Source: Hyphobacterium marinum
Lineage (GTDB): Bacteria > Pseudomonadota > Alphaproteobacteria > Caulobacterales > Maricaulaceae
Assembly (NCBI RefSeq): GCF_036330325.1
Contig: NZ_JAZDRO010000003.1
Coordinates: 186,001 to 250,000 of the forward strand
DNA length: 64,000 nt
Direction: 5' to 3'
In this document: piece by piece, positions 51,850 to 60,981 of the stretch
How positions within the stretch are numbered: position 1 is the stretch's first letter
How the letters are laid out: every line of letters starts with the position of its first letter
Notes under the pieces: model-generated
What the model was told of the DNA's origin: nothing
Databases searched by the model: none
What the model saw: the letters and a program-made list of their open reading frames with translations, nothing else
Made by a program: the position numbers and the translations under genes

Positions 51850-54318
51850 ATGAAGACATCCATTCGTGCCATTGCCATGTGCTCGACCGCCATGGCTGCC
51901 AGCCTGTTTACCGCGGGACTCGCCGCGGCTCAGGTCGACACCATCACCGTCACAGCGCAACGGCGCGAGGCGACCCTCCAGGAAACCCCGATCGCGGTGT
52001 CTGCCGTGCCCGAAGAGCAGATCACGCTCGGCCAGGTTCGCGACGTCCGCGACCTGCAACAACTCGTACCGTCGCTGCGCGTGTCGCAATTCTCGCGCTC
52101 GGGCGTGACCGAGTTCGCGATCCGTGGCCTCGGCACCTCGGCGGACAATGTCGGCCTCGAGCCGTCTGTCGCCGTCTTCGTCGACAACGTCTATCGCTCC
52201 CGCCAGGGTGCCTCCATCAACGACTTCCTGTCGCTGGAGCGCGTCGAAGTCCTGCGTGGCCCGCAATCGACCCTGTTCGGCAAGAACTCCCCGGCCGGTG
52301 TGGTTCACTTCATCACCCAGGCCCCGGAATACGAATTCGCCGCTGCCGGCGAAGTCACGATCGGCAATTACGATTCCCGCATCTTCCGCGGAACGGTCAC
52401 CGGCCCGATCGCCGGCGGCAATGCGGCGGTCCGCTTCGACTTCAACCGCAATACGCGTGATGGTTTCCTCGACAACATCACGACGGGAGAGACCATCAAC
52501 AACCGTGATCGCTGGTCGATGCGCGGCCAGTTGCAAACCGACCTTGGCGACAATGTCTCGGTTCGCCTGATCGGTGATGTCGGCAATGTCGACGAGCGTT
52601 GCTGCGCGGCTCCCTTCTCTTTCCACCTGCCGCAGAATGCCGGTGCGATGGCCTTCCTCGGCGGCACGGTTCTGGCTCCCGATCCGTTCGCGCGTCAGGT
52701 CGCATTCGACGGCTCGGTCCGCACCCAGATTGATACGCGGGGCCTCTCCGGCCAGGTCGATGTCGATTTCGACGGCTTCCAGCTGACCTCGATCACCGCG
52801 ATGCGGTATTTCCGCGACACCAACAATATCGACGCGGACTTCACCGATCTGAACCTGTCGCCGATCCGCGGACTGGACACCGAATACACCACCTTCACCC
52901 AGGAGTTCCGGGCAACCTCGACCGGCGACAACCGGGTTGACTGGCTGGCCGGCGTCTACTTCTTCGACCAGAACATGACCCACATGGACAACACGCGTTA
53001 CGGGACCGATCTTCGCCCGTTCGCGGACCTGGTCTCGGGCGGTGCCATCACCGCGCTCGAGAACGGTTTGGGTGTTCCGGCTGGCACCTTCCTGGCGGCC
53101 GGACAGGGCCGGACCGAGAATTATGACCTGACCACGGAAAGCTGGTCGGTCTTCGGTCAGCTCGACTTCCATGTCACCGACCGCTTCACCATCACGGCGG
53201 GTCTGCGTCATACCGATGAAGACAAGACGATCGACGCCGACCTGCTCGTTCAGGACCCCTTCTCGGCGCTTGATTTTGTGCAGATCGGCTTCCAGCAGAT
53301 CTTCGCCGCCGTCTTCTTCCAGCTGACCGGCCTGCCGCCGACGCCGGGCAACATCGCCGCCAATCCGGGGGCGGCCGCCCAGGCCCAGGCTGCGGCGACC
53401 GCAGGGTCGACCAACCCGGCGGTGAACCCGCTGCTCGGCCTGACGCCGCTGCAGTTCAGCCCGCCGGCCCCCGATTACGCGTCGGCACGTTCGGAAGACA
53501 ATCTGTCGGGCAACATCATCTTGTCCTATGACGTCACCGACACGCTGAACGTCTATGCCAGCTACTCGACCGGCTACAAGGCGGGCGGCTTCAACGTCTC
53601 CTCGACCGCGGCGATCGCCAATGCGCTGGAATTTGATCCGGAAATCTCGACCAATATCGAGGTTGGCGTCAAAACCCAGCTGTTTGACAACACGATGCGC
53701 CTCGATATTGCGGCCTTCAGCCAGAATCTCGAGGACTTCCAGTCGAACAACTTCAACGGTACGGCCTTCGTGCTCGACAATGCCGGTGAAGTGGTTGTGC
53801 GCGGCGTCGAAATCGAATCGATGTGGCGTCCGAACGAGTCCTTCCTCTGGACGGGTGGTCTCACCTATCTGCTCGACGCCGAGTACGAGACCTACACCAA
53901 CGCGCCCTGCGACGATCTGAACATGTCCGCCCAGTGCCTGATTGCCGGCACGCAGGACCTGTCGGGCCGCCAGCTGGCCGGTGCGGCCAAGACGACGGCG
54001 ACGTCCACGGCGACCTGGTTCTTCCCGGTGGCCGAGAACACCACCGCCTTCCTGCGCGGCGAAGTGTTCTACACCTCGGGCCGCAATCTCGGTGGCGATC
54101 TGGACCCCCGCAAGGTCCAGGAAGGCTTCGCCCTGTTCAACGCCAGCTTCGGCTTCGGTGCCGAGGACGAAAGCTGGGGCCTGCAGTTCTGGGGCCGCAA
54201 CCTGACCGACGAAGAATACCTCGTCGGCGAGTTCAGCTCCGTCGGTCAGCCGGGCAGCCTGAACGCCTATCCGGGCGATCCGCGCACCTATGGCGTGACC
54301 CTGCGCCTGCGCCGCTAG
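51850..54318 (+). CDS. TonB-dependent outer membrane receptor
   Basis: 822 residues. Signal peptide MKTSIRAIAMCSTAMAASLF is followed by cleavage near AAA-QV (27-28), then a TonB box-like DTITVTA and plug domain with TPIAVSAVPEEQITLG, VLRGPQSTLFGKNSPAGVV. A 22-strand barrel follows, ending in TYGVTLRLRR; the last residue is Arg rather than the usual Phe. The receptor belongs to the large family found in oligotrophic alphaproteobacteria that import carbohydrates, siderophores or lipids. It is divergent from the hydrolase operon and so may deliver that pathway's substrate. Ribosome site GGGGAG precedes the ATG at 51850. A good terminator follows. Confidence 0.93.
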   Translation: MKTSIRAIAMCSTAMAASLFTAGLAAAQVDTITVTAQRREATLQETPIAVSAVPEEQITLGQVRDVRDLQQLVPSLRVSQFSRSGVTEFAIRGLGTSADNVGLEPSVAVFVDNVYRSRQGASINDFLSLERVEVLRGPQSTLFGKNSPAGVVHFITQAPEYEFAAAGEVTIGNYDSRIFRGTVTGPIAGGNAAVRFDFNRNTRDGFLDNITTGETINNRDRWSMRGQLQTDLGDNVSVRLIGDVGNVDERCCAAPFSFHLPQNAGAMAFLGGTVLAPDPFARQVAFDGSVRTQIDTRGLSGQVDVDFDGFQLTSITAMRYFRDTNNIDADFTDLNLSPIRGLDTEYTTFTQEFRATSTGDNRVDWLAGVYFFDQNMTHMDNTRYGTDLRPFADLVSGGAITALENGLGVPAGTFLAAGQGRTENYDLTTESWSVFGQLDFHVTDRFTITAGLRHTDEDKTIDADLLVQDPFSALDFVQIGFQQIFAAVFFQLTGLPPTPGNIAANPGAAAQAQAAATAGSTNPAVNPLLGLTPLQFSPPAPDYASARSEDNLSGNIILSYDVTDTLNVYASYSTGYKAGGFNVSSTAAIANALEFDPEISTNIEVGVKTQLFDNTMRLDIAAFSQNLEDFQSNNFNGTAFVLDNAGEVVVRGVEIESMWRPNESFLWTGGLTYLLDAEYETYTNAPCDDLNMSAQCLIAGTQDLSGRQLAGAAKTTATSTATWFFPVAENTTAFLRGEVFYTSGRNLGGDLDPRKVQEGFALFNASFGFGAEDESWGLQFWGRNLTDEEYLVGEFSSVGQPGSLNAYPGDPRTYGVTLRLRR

Positions 54319-54344
54319 TCGCGACCGCAGATATGGCATGATGA

Positions 54345-54377
54345 GGAGCGGGGCTGGTCCCCGCTCCTTTTCGTTCT
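54345..54377 (+). terminator. Rho-independent terminator after the TonB receptor
   Basis: GGAGCGGGG-CTGGT-CCCCGCTCC (54345-54367), a 9-bp stem, is followed by TTTTCGTTCT. It lies 26 bp after the receptor stop and 15 bp before the next gene. Confidence 0.9.
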
Positions 54378-54391
54378 AGGCTGGATCCACC

Positions 54392-54808
54392 ATGACGACG
54401 CTTTACATCCTCCTCGGGTCCGGGATCGCGATCTCTCTGTTGGTCGCGCTCAATGTCTGGCTGGGGGGCTGGACACCATCGCGCATCGGATCGCTCGAAG
54501 TGGCGATTGCGCGCCTCCAGGACGACCACCTCGTGTTCACGCCCGGCGAAGGCCTGCTGGCCAGGGACAGCCTGTCCGCACTGGTCCTCGACACACAGAG
54601 CCCGCGAATCGGCGTCGTCGCCGCCCGTGGTGCCGGCTTTGTCACGCGACTGGTCCCGCGCGACGGTTTTAAGAGCGTGGAGGCCCGCGACGACGGGTCG
54701 CTTTCCCTCACCTTTAGGGGTGATACGATGCGTCCCGTCACCGTGGACACCGGCGACGCCCAGACGGCCCATGACTGGGCGGCACGGATCGAGGCGCTGG
54801 AGACCTGA
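54392..54808 (+). CDS. Small membrane protein of unknown function
   Basis: 138 residues with one N-terminal membrane segment (about 4-27: LYILLGSGIAISLLVALNVWL) and a soluble domain with beta-strands (SLEVAIARLQDDHLVF, GRVVAARGAGFVTRL-like, SLSLTFRGDTMRPVTV). The composition resembles small PH-like or signal-domain modules, but no family is recognised. Stop and next ATG touch (TGAATG), so it is coupled with the hydroxylase gene and may assist it at the membrane. No ribosome site stands out. Confidence 0.65.
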   Translation: MTTLYILLGSGIAISLLVALNVWLGGWTPSRIGSLEVAIARLQDDHLVFTPGEGLLARDSLSALVLDTQSPRIGVVAARGAGFVTRLVPRDGFKSVEARDDGSLSLTFRGDTMRPVTVDTGDAQTAHDWAARIEALET

Positions 54809-55762
54809 ATGGATATCGAACTCGTCGATCCCATCATGATCGCCATCCCCGTCTTCGTGATCCTGGTGATCGCGGAACTGATCTATGCACGCACGACCGG
54901 CAAGGCCTCCTTCGAGCCGAAGGACAGCGCCGCCAGCCTCGTCATGGGGCTGGGCAATACCGTGTCCGGCGTCGTCCTCGGTTTCATCGCGGCGGCCTGG
55001 TTTCTCCTCATCGCGCGCTTTGGCGTTCTCAACATCGGCTATGTCTGGTGGGCCTGGATCCTCTGCTTCGTCGCCGATGATTTCATCTATTACTGGTCCC
55101 ACCGCTGGGCCCACACCGTGCGCTGGTTCTGGGCCGACCATGTCGTCCACCATTCCTCCCAGCACTACAATCTGACCACCGCGCTGCGGCAGCCCTGGTT
55201 CAGCGTCTTCACGCTGAAATTCATGTGGCTGGGATCGATCCTGATTTTGATCGGCTTCCCGCCCGGCATGGTCGCCTTCGTCGGCGGTCTGAACCTGATC
55301 TACCAGTTCTGGATTCACACCGAGGCGATCGGAAAAATGCCGCGCTGGTTCGAAGCGGTGATGAACACGCCCTCGCACCACCGCGTCCACCACGCCACCA
55401 ATCCGCGCTATCTCGACCGGAATTACGCAGGCGTCTTTATCGTCTGGGACAAGATGTTTGGTACGTTCGAGGAGGAGCGCGCTGACGAGGCTTGCCGCTA
55501 CGGCATCGTCAGGAATCTCGGCACCTACAATCCGCTCGTCATCTCGCTGCACGAATGGTGGGGAATTGCCAAAGACGTCGCCGGGTCGAAATCGCCGAAA
55601 GACGCGCTCGGCTACATCTTCGCGCCGCCGGGCTGGTCGCCGGACGGCTCGCGCCTGACCTCGAAGAAGATCAAGGCCTTGTGGGCAGAACGGCAGGCTG
55701 CGGGCGCGGACGACACGGGCGCAAACAACGCCGAAGAGCCCGCTCCTGTCCCGGCCGAATAG
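54809..55762 (+). CDS. Sterol desaturase/fatty acid hydroxylase superfamily protein
   Basis: 317-residue integral membrane diiron enzyme with four hydrophobic segments. Histidine boxes are complete: HRWAH (98-102), HVVHH (111-115) and HHRVHH (190-195), plus His170. The enzymes hydroxylate or desaturate sterols, fatty acids, carotenoids or alkylglycerols with O2. The C-terminal 30 residues are acidic and disordered. It is coupled with the small membrane protein gene before it. Its substrate is not known; the surrounding oxidoreductases suggest lipid or alkane-like chemistry (inference). Confidence 0.9.
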   Translation: MDIELVDPIMIAIPVFVILVIAELIYARTTGKASFEPKDSAASLVMGLGNTVSGVVLGFIAAAWFLLIARFGVLNIGYVWWAWILCFVADDFIYYWSHRWAHTVRWFWADHVVHHSSQHYNLTTALRQPWFSVFTLKFMWLGSILILIGFPPGMVAFVGGLNLIYQFWIHTEAIGKMPRWFEAVMNTPSHHRVHHATNPRYLDRNYAGVFIVWDKMFGTFEEERADEACRYGIVRNLGTYNPLVISLHEWWGIAKDVAGSKSPKDALGYIFAPPGWSPDGSRLTSKKIKALWAERQAAGADDTGANNAEEPAPVPAE

Positions 55763-55807
55763 CTCTCCTCTTGCGCATGCGCTGAATTTCCAGCATCCTG
55801 CCCGAAA

Positions 55808-55822
55808 GTAAACAGCGTTCAC
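55808..55822. promoter_or_regulatory. Shared operator, site 4 (GTAAACAGCGTTCAC)
   Basis: Matches the four-site consensus; core AACAGCGTTCAC equals that of site 1. It lies 36 bp upstream of the ferritin-like gene start and after the hydroxylase stop. Confidence 0.7.
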
Positions 55823-55857
55823 TTTTATGAGGCGCTGATGCTGTCGGGAGAGAAATC

Positions 55858-56955
55858 ATGAGCCTGCGCGACACCTATCCCATCCCGGACATCGATCCGA
55901 AATGGACCGTTCCCCAGGATTTCGAAGCCGTCTTCGACTGGGAATTCGACGAGGGCCGCAACACGCTCATGCACCTCTACCAGAAGGGCAAGGACATGCA
56001 GTGGGATGCGGTCAACCGCATCGACTGGACCCAGGACCTCGACTTCGAAAACCCGATGCAGATGCCCGAAGAGGCCAATGGGCTCTACGGCTCTCCGATC
56101 TGGGAGAAGATGACCAAGAAGGAGCGCATGGAATCGCGCCGCCATGGTCAGGCCTGGAATATCTCGCAATTCCTGCAAGGCGAGCAGGCGGCCCTGCTCT
56201 GTGCCTCCAAGATCGTCCAGCAAGTCCCCGACCTCGATGCGAAGTTCTACGCCGCCACGCAGGTGATGGACGAGGCCCGCCACGTCGAGGCCTACAAGAA
56301 GCTGCTCGACAAGTTCGGCGTCGCCTATCCGATGACCGGCCCGCTGCAGGAGCTGGTCGACCAAGCCCTGCGCGATTCGCGCTGGGACATGACCTATCTG
56401 GCGATGCAGGTCGTCATCGAGGGGCTCGCGCTCGCCGCTTTCGGCACGATCCGCGACATCGCCCAGAATCCGCTCGCGCGCATGGTCAACGCCTATGTCA
56501 TGGAAGACGAGGCGCGCCACGTTGCCTTCGGACGCCTGTCGCTGCGCGACTACTACCCCGAACTGACCCAGGCCGAACGCGACGAGCGCGAGGAATTCCT
56601 GGTCGAAGCCTGCTACCTGATGCGCGGCCGGATGACGGACGCGACGGAAGTCTATGAAGCGCTCGGCCTGCCGGTGAAGGAATGCGTGGAATGGGCCGAG
56701 AACTCGGAAATCACCCAACTCTACCGCACCCTCCTCTTCCAGCGCATCGTCCCGATCGTGAAGGATATCGGCCTGTGGGGTGACAAGGTCCAGAAAGCCT
56801 ATGCCGACATGGGCGTGATGCATTATGCCGAGGTTGATCCCCAGCAATTGCAGGACGATGACGAGCGTATCGCCAAGACGTTCGACGCCCAGAAGATCGA
56901 TCCCAAGGGCGCGCGGGAAGCCTATGTGCATGCGGTCGCGGGCATGGCGGAATAG
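55858..56955 (+). CDS. Ferritin-like diiron protein, probable oxygenase
   Basis: 365 residues, cytoplasmic, alpha-helical. A full diiron site can be read: Glu109 (GEQAAL), Glu139-x-x-His142 (DEARHVEAY), Glu188 (VIEGLAL) and Glu218-x-x-His221 (EDEARHVAFG). The repeated DEARH pattern is that of ribonucleotide reductase R2-like and AurF-like N-oxygenases rather than storage ferritins. The function is probably oxidation or hydroxylation of an organic molecule with O2. It has its own shared palindromic operator 36 bp upstream. No electron-transfer partner gene is adjacent. Confidence 0.85.
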   Translation: MSLRDTYPIPDIDPKWTVPQDFEAVFDWEFDEGRNTLMHLYQKGKDMQWDAVNRIDWTQDLDFENPMQMPEEANGLYGSPIWEKMTKKERMESRRHGQAWNISQFLQGEQAALLCASKIVQQVPDLDAKFYAATQVMDEARHVEAYKKLLDKFGVAYPMTGPLQELVDQALRDSRWDMTYLAMQVVIEGLALAAFGTIRDIAQNPLARMVNAYVMEDEARHVAFGRLSLRDYYPELTQAERDEREEFLVEACYLMRGRMTDATEVYEALGLPVKECVEWAENSEITQLYRTLLFQRIVPIVKDIGLWGDKVQKAYADMGVMHYAEVDPQQLQDDDERIAKTFDAQKIDPKGAREAYVHAVAGMAE

Positions 56956-56964
56956 GCGCGCGCC

Positions 56965-57004
56965 TTAAGCCTATTTAAACCACGCTTCTCAACCGAATAT
57001 TCGG
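56965..57004. promoter_or_regulatory. CtrA-like TTAA pair and CCGAATATTCGG palindrome before the hfsE-like gene
   Basis: TTAA at 56965-56968 is followed after 6 bp by TTAAAC (56975-56980), one base off the TTAA-N7-TTAA CtrA consensus. A perfect 12-bp palindrome CCGAATATTCGG lies at 56993-57004. Both precede the start at 57053. Cell-cycle control of the polysaccharide genes is thus possible but unproven. Confidence 0.35.
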
Positions 57005-57052
57005 GCTAACGGTTCATTGTGCCGTCCGGGACAAATTTCACGGACCGGACCA

Positions 57053-58558
57053 ATGAGTGATCGACGCCCAGCTTTCGGCGGCCCCAACGCGCCGGCCAAT
57101 GACCTGTCAGCCGGCTTTCGCGCGCAGGTCAGCGGCGTGGCTGCCATGGCACTGGCCGAAGCCCGCGCCGCTGTCAGCCCGCCCCAGGACCGGATAGACC
57201 GCGCCGCGCTCGGCCGGGCCCTGCAACTGACCGACACATTCGTTCTTCTGGCCCTGTGCGTGGCGACGGCGACGATGTTTGCGCCCCTGCTCTGGCCGAT
57301 GCTGGTCATGGGCGTGCTGTCCGCCTGTGCGATGCGGACCTTCAGCCTTTACCGGGTCACGCCCTCGACCCCGGCCTGGGACCGGATGGCCCGCACGGTC
57401 GTTGCTGCGGGCCTCGCCGGTCTGCTCACGCTCGGAGCGGTCGCGCTGGCCCAGCCCGCCCTGCTTCCGGCCGCGGCCGTGGAATCCATGGTGATGGCCT
57501 CGGCTCTTGGCGTACTGCATCTGACCTATGCCTTCTTTATCCAGTACTGGTCCAAGTCCGGACGGCTCGCAGCCAATATCGTCGTCATCGGTGCGACCGC
57601 CAATGCCCGCAAGCTGATCGAGGCAAACCGGCGCAGCGCGGCGGTGAACATTATAGGTGTCTTTGATGACCGCCGGTCGCGCGCGCCGTCGCGCCTGGCC
57701 GGAACGCCGTATCTCGGCGACCTCGATGACCTGGCCGCCTGGCCCCTGCTGCATGAAGTCGACCGGATCGTCATCACCGTGACGCCCAAGGCCGCCGAAC
57801 GGGTGCGCCTGCTCCTGAAGCGCCTGGGCGTCCTGCCGCAACCGGTCTGTCTCCTGCTCGACTTTGACGATTTCGACCCGTCCGCGACCTCGCTGGAAGC
57901 GATCGCCGATGCGCCCGCCGCCCAGCTGTCCGGCACGCGCGCAGAACCGGGCTGGCTGATCCTGAAACGTCTCGAAGACCTCGTCATCGGCTCGCTCATG
58001 TTCGCGGCCGCCTTGCCGGTCATGGCCCTTCTGGCGCTTCTGGTGAAGCTCGACTCGCCCGGCCCTGCCCTCTTCCGCCAGACGCGCGAAGGCTTTAACG
58101 GCCGCCCGATCACGGTCCTGAAATTCCGCTCCATGCGCACCGACAAGTGCACGGCGAACGGAGCCGTACGCCAGGTCGAACGCGATGATCCGCGTGTCAC
58201 CCGGATTGGCCGTATCCTGCGCCTGTCGAGCCTGGATGAATTGCCCCAGCTCTGGAATGTGCTGACCGGCGACATGTCGCTGGTCGGGCCGCGTCCGCAC
58301 GCGCCCGGCATGACCACCGGAGCCGCGCCGACTTCGTCCCTCGTGGCCGAATACGCGCACCGTCACCGCGTCAAGCCGGGCCTGACCGGCTGGGCCCAGG
58401 TCAATGGGTCGCGTGGACCGCTCCACACGCCCGAAGCCGCGCGCGAACGCGTCCGCTATGACGTGGAATATATCGCCCGCGCCAGCCTGTGGTTCGATCT
58501 GTGGATCATGCTGCGGACCCTGCCGGCCCTGCTCGGCGACAAGATCAATATCCGCTAG
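57053..58558 (+). CDS. HfsE-like polyprenyl-phosphate sugar phosphotransferase
   Basis: 501 residues. The N-terminal half has four hydrophobic helices (about 60-165) and a CoA-binding-like region (NIVVIGATANARKLIEAN). The C-terminal half is a bacterial sugar transferase: one re-entrant helix (LVIGSLMFAAALPVMALLAL), LDSPGPALFRQ, FRSMRTD, RLSSLDELPQLWNVLTGDMS and LVGPRPHA. It loads the first sugar phosphate on undecaprenyl phosphate. In Caulobacter this step of holdfast synthesis is done by HfsE, and flippase, glycosyltransferase and deacetylase genes are nearby here too, so the same role is likely. Start at 57053 has a weak ribosome site. It is convergent with a glycoside hydrolase gene. Confidence 0.85.
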   Translation: MSDRRPAFGGPNAPANDLSAGFRAQVSGVAAMALAEARAAVSPPQDRIDRAALGRALQLTDTFVLLALCVATATMFAPLLWPMLVMGVLSACAMRTFSLYRVTPSTPAWDRMARTVVAAGLAGLLTLGAVALAQPALLPAAAVESMVMASALGVLHLTYAFFIQYWSKSGRLAANIVVIGATANARKLIEANRRSAAVNIIGVFDDRRSRAPSRLAGTPYLGDLDDLAAWPLLHEVDRIVITVTPKAAERVRLLLKRLGVLPQPVCLLLDFDDFDPSATSLEAIADAPAAQLSGTRAEPGWLILKRLEDLVIGSLMFAAALPVMALLALLVKLDSPGPALFRQTREGFNGRPITVLKFRSMRTDKCTANGAVRQVERDDPRVTRIGRILRLSSLDELPQLWNVLTGDMSLVGPRPHAPGMTTGAAPTSSLVAEYAHRHRVKPGLTGWAQVNGSRGPLHTPEAARERVRYDVEYIARASLWFDLWIMLRTLPALLGDKINIR

Positions 58559-59736
58559 GGCCGCATCCGGTTGGCCCGCCAGGCATTTTCCAGCGCACCC
58601 CGCACCGGGGACAGATCTGACGGGCTGTCCGCCGCCGGATCGCTTCCGTACAGCGGGTTCCAGGCATTCTCCTGCGACTCATAGGGTTGCCAACCGGAAT
58701 CCCACCGGAAATAGGCCGATGCCGCACCGGCGCGTTCGAGCGCGTCCATACGGGCCGCGATAAATCCGCCCGATCCCGGCATCCAGCGGCGAACGCCGAA
58801 CTCCCCCAGCATCCAGCGCGCCGCTTCGGGCGGCATGACCGGCGCATCCGCCGGGTCATAGAATTCGCCGGACCCGGCATCGCCATGGGTGTAGGCGCGC
58901 GGCTCGTAGTCGTGGATCGCCAGCACCATGCCCGGCACGGCCTCGAGATCCAGCAATGGCGCAAAGCGCGCATTCGCATACCCGTCCGGGCTGACCAGGA
59001 TGGGCGTTTCCGTATCGAAACTCCGGATCGACCGGGCCATGGCGGACGCCATCGCGGGCCAGTCCCCCTGCGTGCCCGACAGTGTGTCGCGCAGCCTGTC
59101 GGCGTCCCAGATGTCGATCGCTTCGCCATTGGGACCCAGGGCCGCCTGGTTGGCGTTCGGTTCGACCATTAGCAGATAGCCGGCCACATTCGCGCGGTTA
59201 CGCAGCAGGACCGCCGCATGCCCCCACATCGCCGACCAGGCATTGCGCGCCTCCGACGATTGCCAGACCCGTTCATCAACCAGGTCCGCCGGAAACCAGT
59301 CACCCGCGGAATCCCGGTGCAGGCTGAACTCGGTTCGTCCCGGCCCGGAACGGAAAGCCACGACCACATACAGGCCGGCCCGCGCACACCGGTCCACGAG
59401 GTCGATCAAGTGCTCCGCCACGGGCTCGTCGAACCGGTAGGGCGGACGTTCGGTATAAATACCCGGATGGGACAGGAGGGCGAGATTAGCCCCGCTACGC
59501 GCCAGGCTGGCCAGGGCATCATCGGAAATCGGCGCGCCGACCGGTCCGCTGCCAAGAAACGTTTCACCATCGAGATCGGGAATGACACGGCGTTGTGAAA
59601 AACAGGCACCGCGCAAATGGGGTCCGGTCGCGTTGTTCCAGAGGTCCAGCCGGGTCTCGATCCGCGGGCCGCATCCCGGCAGTAACAAGCCTGCCGCCCC
59701 TGCCATCAACACCCCGCGCCGGGTTGCCGAAATCAT
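58555..59736 (-). CDS. Exported GH5-like glycoside hydrolase lipoprotein
   Basis: 393 residues with twin Arg followed by a hydrophobic stretch and lipobox (MISATRRGVLMAGAAGLLLPGC, Cys22). The remainder has a TIM-barrel pattern like clan GH-A cellulases: LLMVEPNAN supplies Glu192 as acid/base (NEP in classical GH5), AIHDYEP follows, and GEFGVRRW has Glu312 as nucleophile. It may trim or release the polysaccharide assembled by the neighbouring genes. Its start overlaps the acyltransferase stop (ATGA) on the same strand; its stop overlaps the hfsE-like stop. Substrate unknown; the family call is by motif. Confidence 0.78.
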   Translation of the reverse strand: MISATRRGVLMAGAAGLLLPGCGPRIETRLDLWNNATGPHLRGACFSQRRVIPDLDGETFLGSGPVGAPISDDALASLARSGANLALLSHPGIYTERPPYRFDEPVAEHLIDLVDRCARAGLYVVVAFRSGPGRTEFSLHRDSAGDWFPADLVDERVWQSSEARNAWSAMWGHAAVLLRNRANVAGYLLMVEPNANQAALGPNGEAIDIWDADRLRDTLSGTQGDWPAMASAMARSIRSFDTETPILVSPDGYANARFAPLLDLEAVPGMVLAIHDYEPRAYTHGDAGSGEFYDPADAPVMPPEAARWMLGEFGVRRWMPGSGGFIAARMDALERAGAASAYFRWDSGWQPYESQENAWNPLYGSDPAADSPSDLSPVRGALENAWRANRMRP

Positions 59737-60827
59737 ACCGCGTAAAAAGCCGACAGCTTGTCGGCCCGGCGCAACAGGCGGCGCGGCAGCGTTTTCATCG
59801 GCCCCAGGGGCGCGCGCTCGACCGTGTCCGCCAGCGCCCGGGCCGCATGCCTCAGTGCAGCAGCCGGCGACCGTGTCACCATGCAGCCCGCCGAAAGCGG
59901 GATCTGGTATCCGCCCAGATTGCGTTTGAAATCATAATCACCCGGTCCCAGCTCGACGCTGGTCAGGCCTTTGTCAGCCGCGTCACGCGCGGTTTCGAGC
60001 AGCAACAGCAAGCCGGGGCTGACCTTGTTAAAGGCCGGGTCATAGGCCGGAAACCAGTAGTGGCAGCGCGTCTCGCTGGCCATGCCGGCATGAATTGCCG
60101 CCAGTTCACCGTCGATCGTCAGGCTCGACACAATTCCGCGAAAGCCGGCGTCATCACGCCGGGCAATCTCCGTGATCAGGTCACGGGCCCAACGCACCGA
60201 AAATACGTCGAAGACCTGGGTGCGCCGGTACTGCGCGCTTTTCCACGCAAACAGGGTTTCCAGAACTTCCGGGCGGCGATCGTCCATCCGGAACTCGGCG
60301 ACGTCGTGATCGGCTTCAAGCCGCCTGCGGCGCGACCGGATATTACGGAAAGCCTTCGGCTCAACGGCAGACCGGTCATCCTCGAATGCCTCGTAGCCAT
60401 TGGCCAGATCGATGATCCAGGAGCCGTCACGCCAGGCCTCTCCGGGCCGCCAGCAGGACTGGATGGCCAGCGCGCTGTGAAATTCGAACAGCGGTACGCC
60501 AGCCGCATTCAGCCAGGACGGAATATCGATTTCCGTGTCGCCTTCGGTGATGACGCCATGCACATCACCAAGGGGACCTGCCAGCGGCCGGGCATAACTG
60601 ACACGGCCGATCTGAAGCGGCAGGAACCCGAAGATGGCCCCGCCCTTCCGGGCAACGATCACCCTTGTGTCGTCGCGGGCCGCTTCACAGCATTCGGCAA
60701 AAGCAAGCCGGAAATACGGACTGGCAAGCGCCGGATTGGCATTGGTGAACGCTATCCAGGCGTCGCGTTCGGCGGCACTGAGTGCGCTTGGCCGTTTCAG
60801 CTCGGCCATAAGGGCTTGCGAAGCCAT
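59733..60827 (-). CDS. FemAB/HfsK-like GNAT acyltransferase
   Basis: 364 residues, soluble. The sequence has the double GNAT pattern of BioF2-like/FemAB proteins: FGFLPLQIGRVSYARPLAG in the first half and GELAAIHAGMASETRCHYW...AYDPAFNKVSPGLLLLLE...LTSVELGPGDYDFKRNLGG in the second. HfsK of Caulobacter, which modifies holdfast polysaccharide, belongs to this group. Start chosen at 60827; a Met six codons later is an alternative. It is divergent from the flippase gene by 154 bp and is translated with the glycoside hydrolase gene. Acetylation of amino sugars in the exported polymer is likely. Confidence 0.82.
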   Translation of the reverse strand: MASQALMAELKRPSALSAAERDAWIAFTNANPALASPYFRLAFAECCEAARDDTRVIVARKGGAIFGFLPLQIGRVSYARPLAGPLGDVHGVITEGDTEIDIPSWLNAAGVPLFEFHSALAIQSCWRPGEAWRDGSWIIDLANGYEAFEDDRSAVEPKAFRNIRSRRRRLEADHDVAEFRMDDRRPEVLETLFAWKSAQYRRTQVFDVFSVRWARDLITEIARRDDAGFRGIVSSLTIDGELAAIHAGMASETRCHYWFPAYDPAFNKVSPGLLLLLETARDAADKGLTSVELGPGDYDFKRNLGGYQIPLSAGCMVTRSPAAALRHAARALADTVERAPLGPMKTLPRRLLRRADKLSAFYAV

Positions 60828-60981
60828 GCGGAACCCAATCCTTCCATCGATTCTGCCCGGCACGGTAAAGACGGGTGGTTTCCGCTTTCTTTCGAAATTG
60901 GATCGCGTCCGTTCACCGCGTCTTAGGCGGTTTTGGCTAGGCTTTCCGTCGTTGCAACAACTCGATCGGACGCCAGACTCC

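Noticed and set aside
51811..54339. 842-codon minus-strand frame opposite the TonB receptor
   Set aside because: Antisense shadow; the receptor frame has signal peptide, plug and barrel features and a terminator in the right place.
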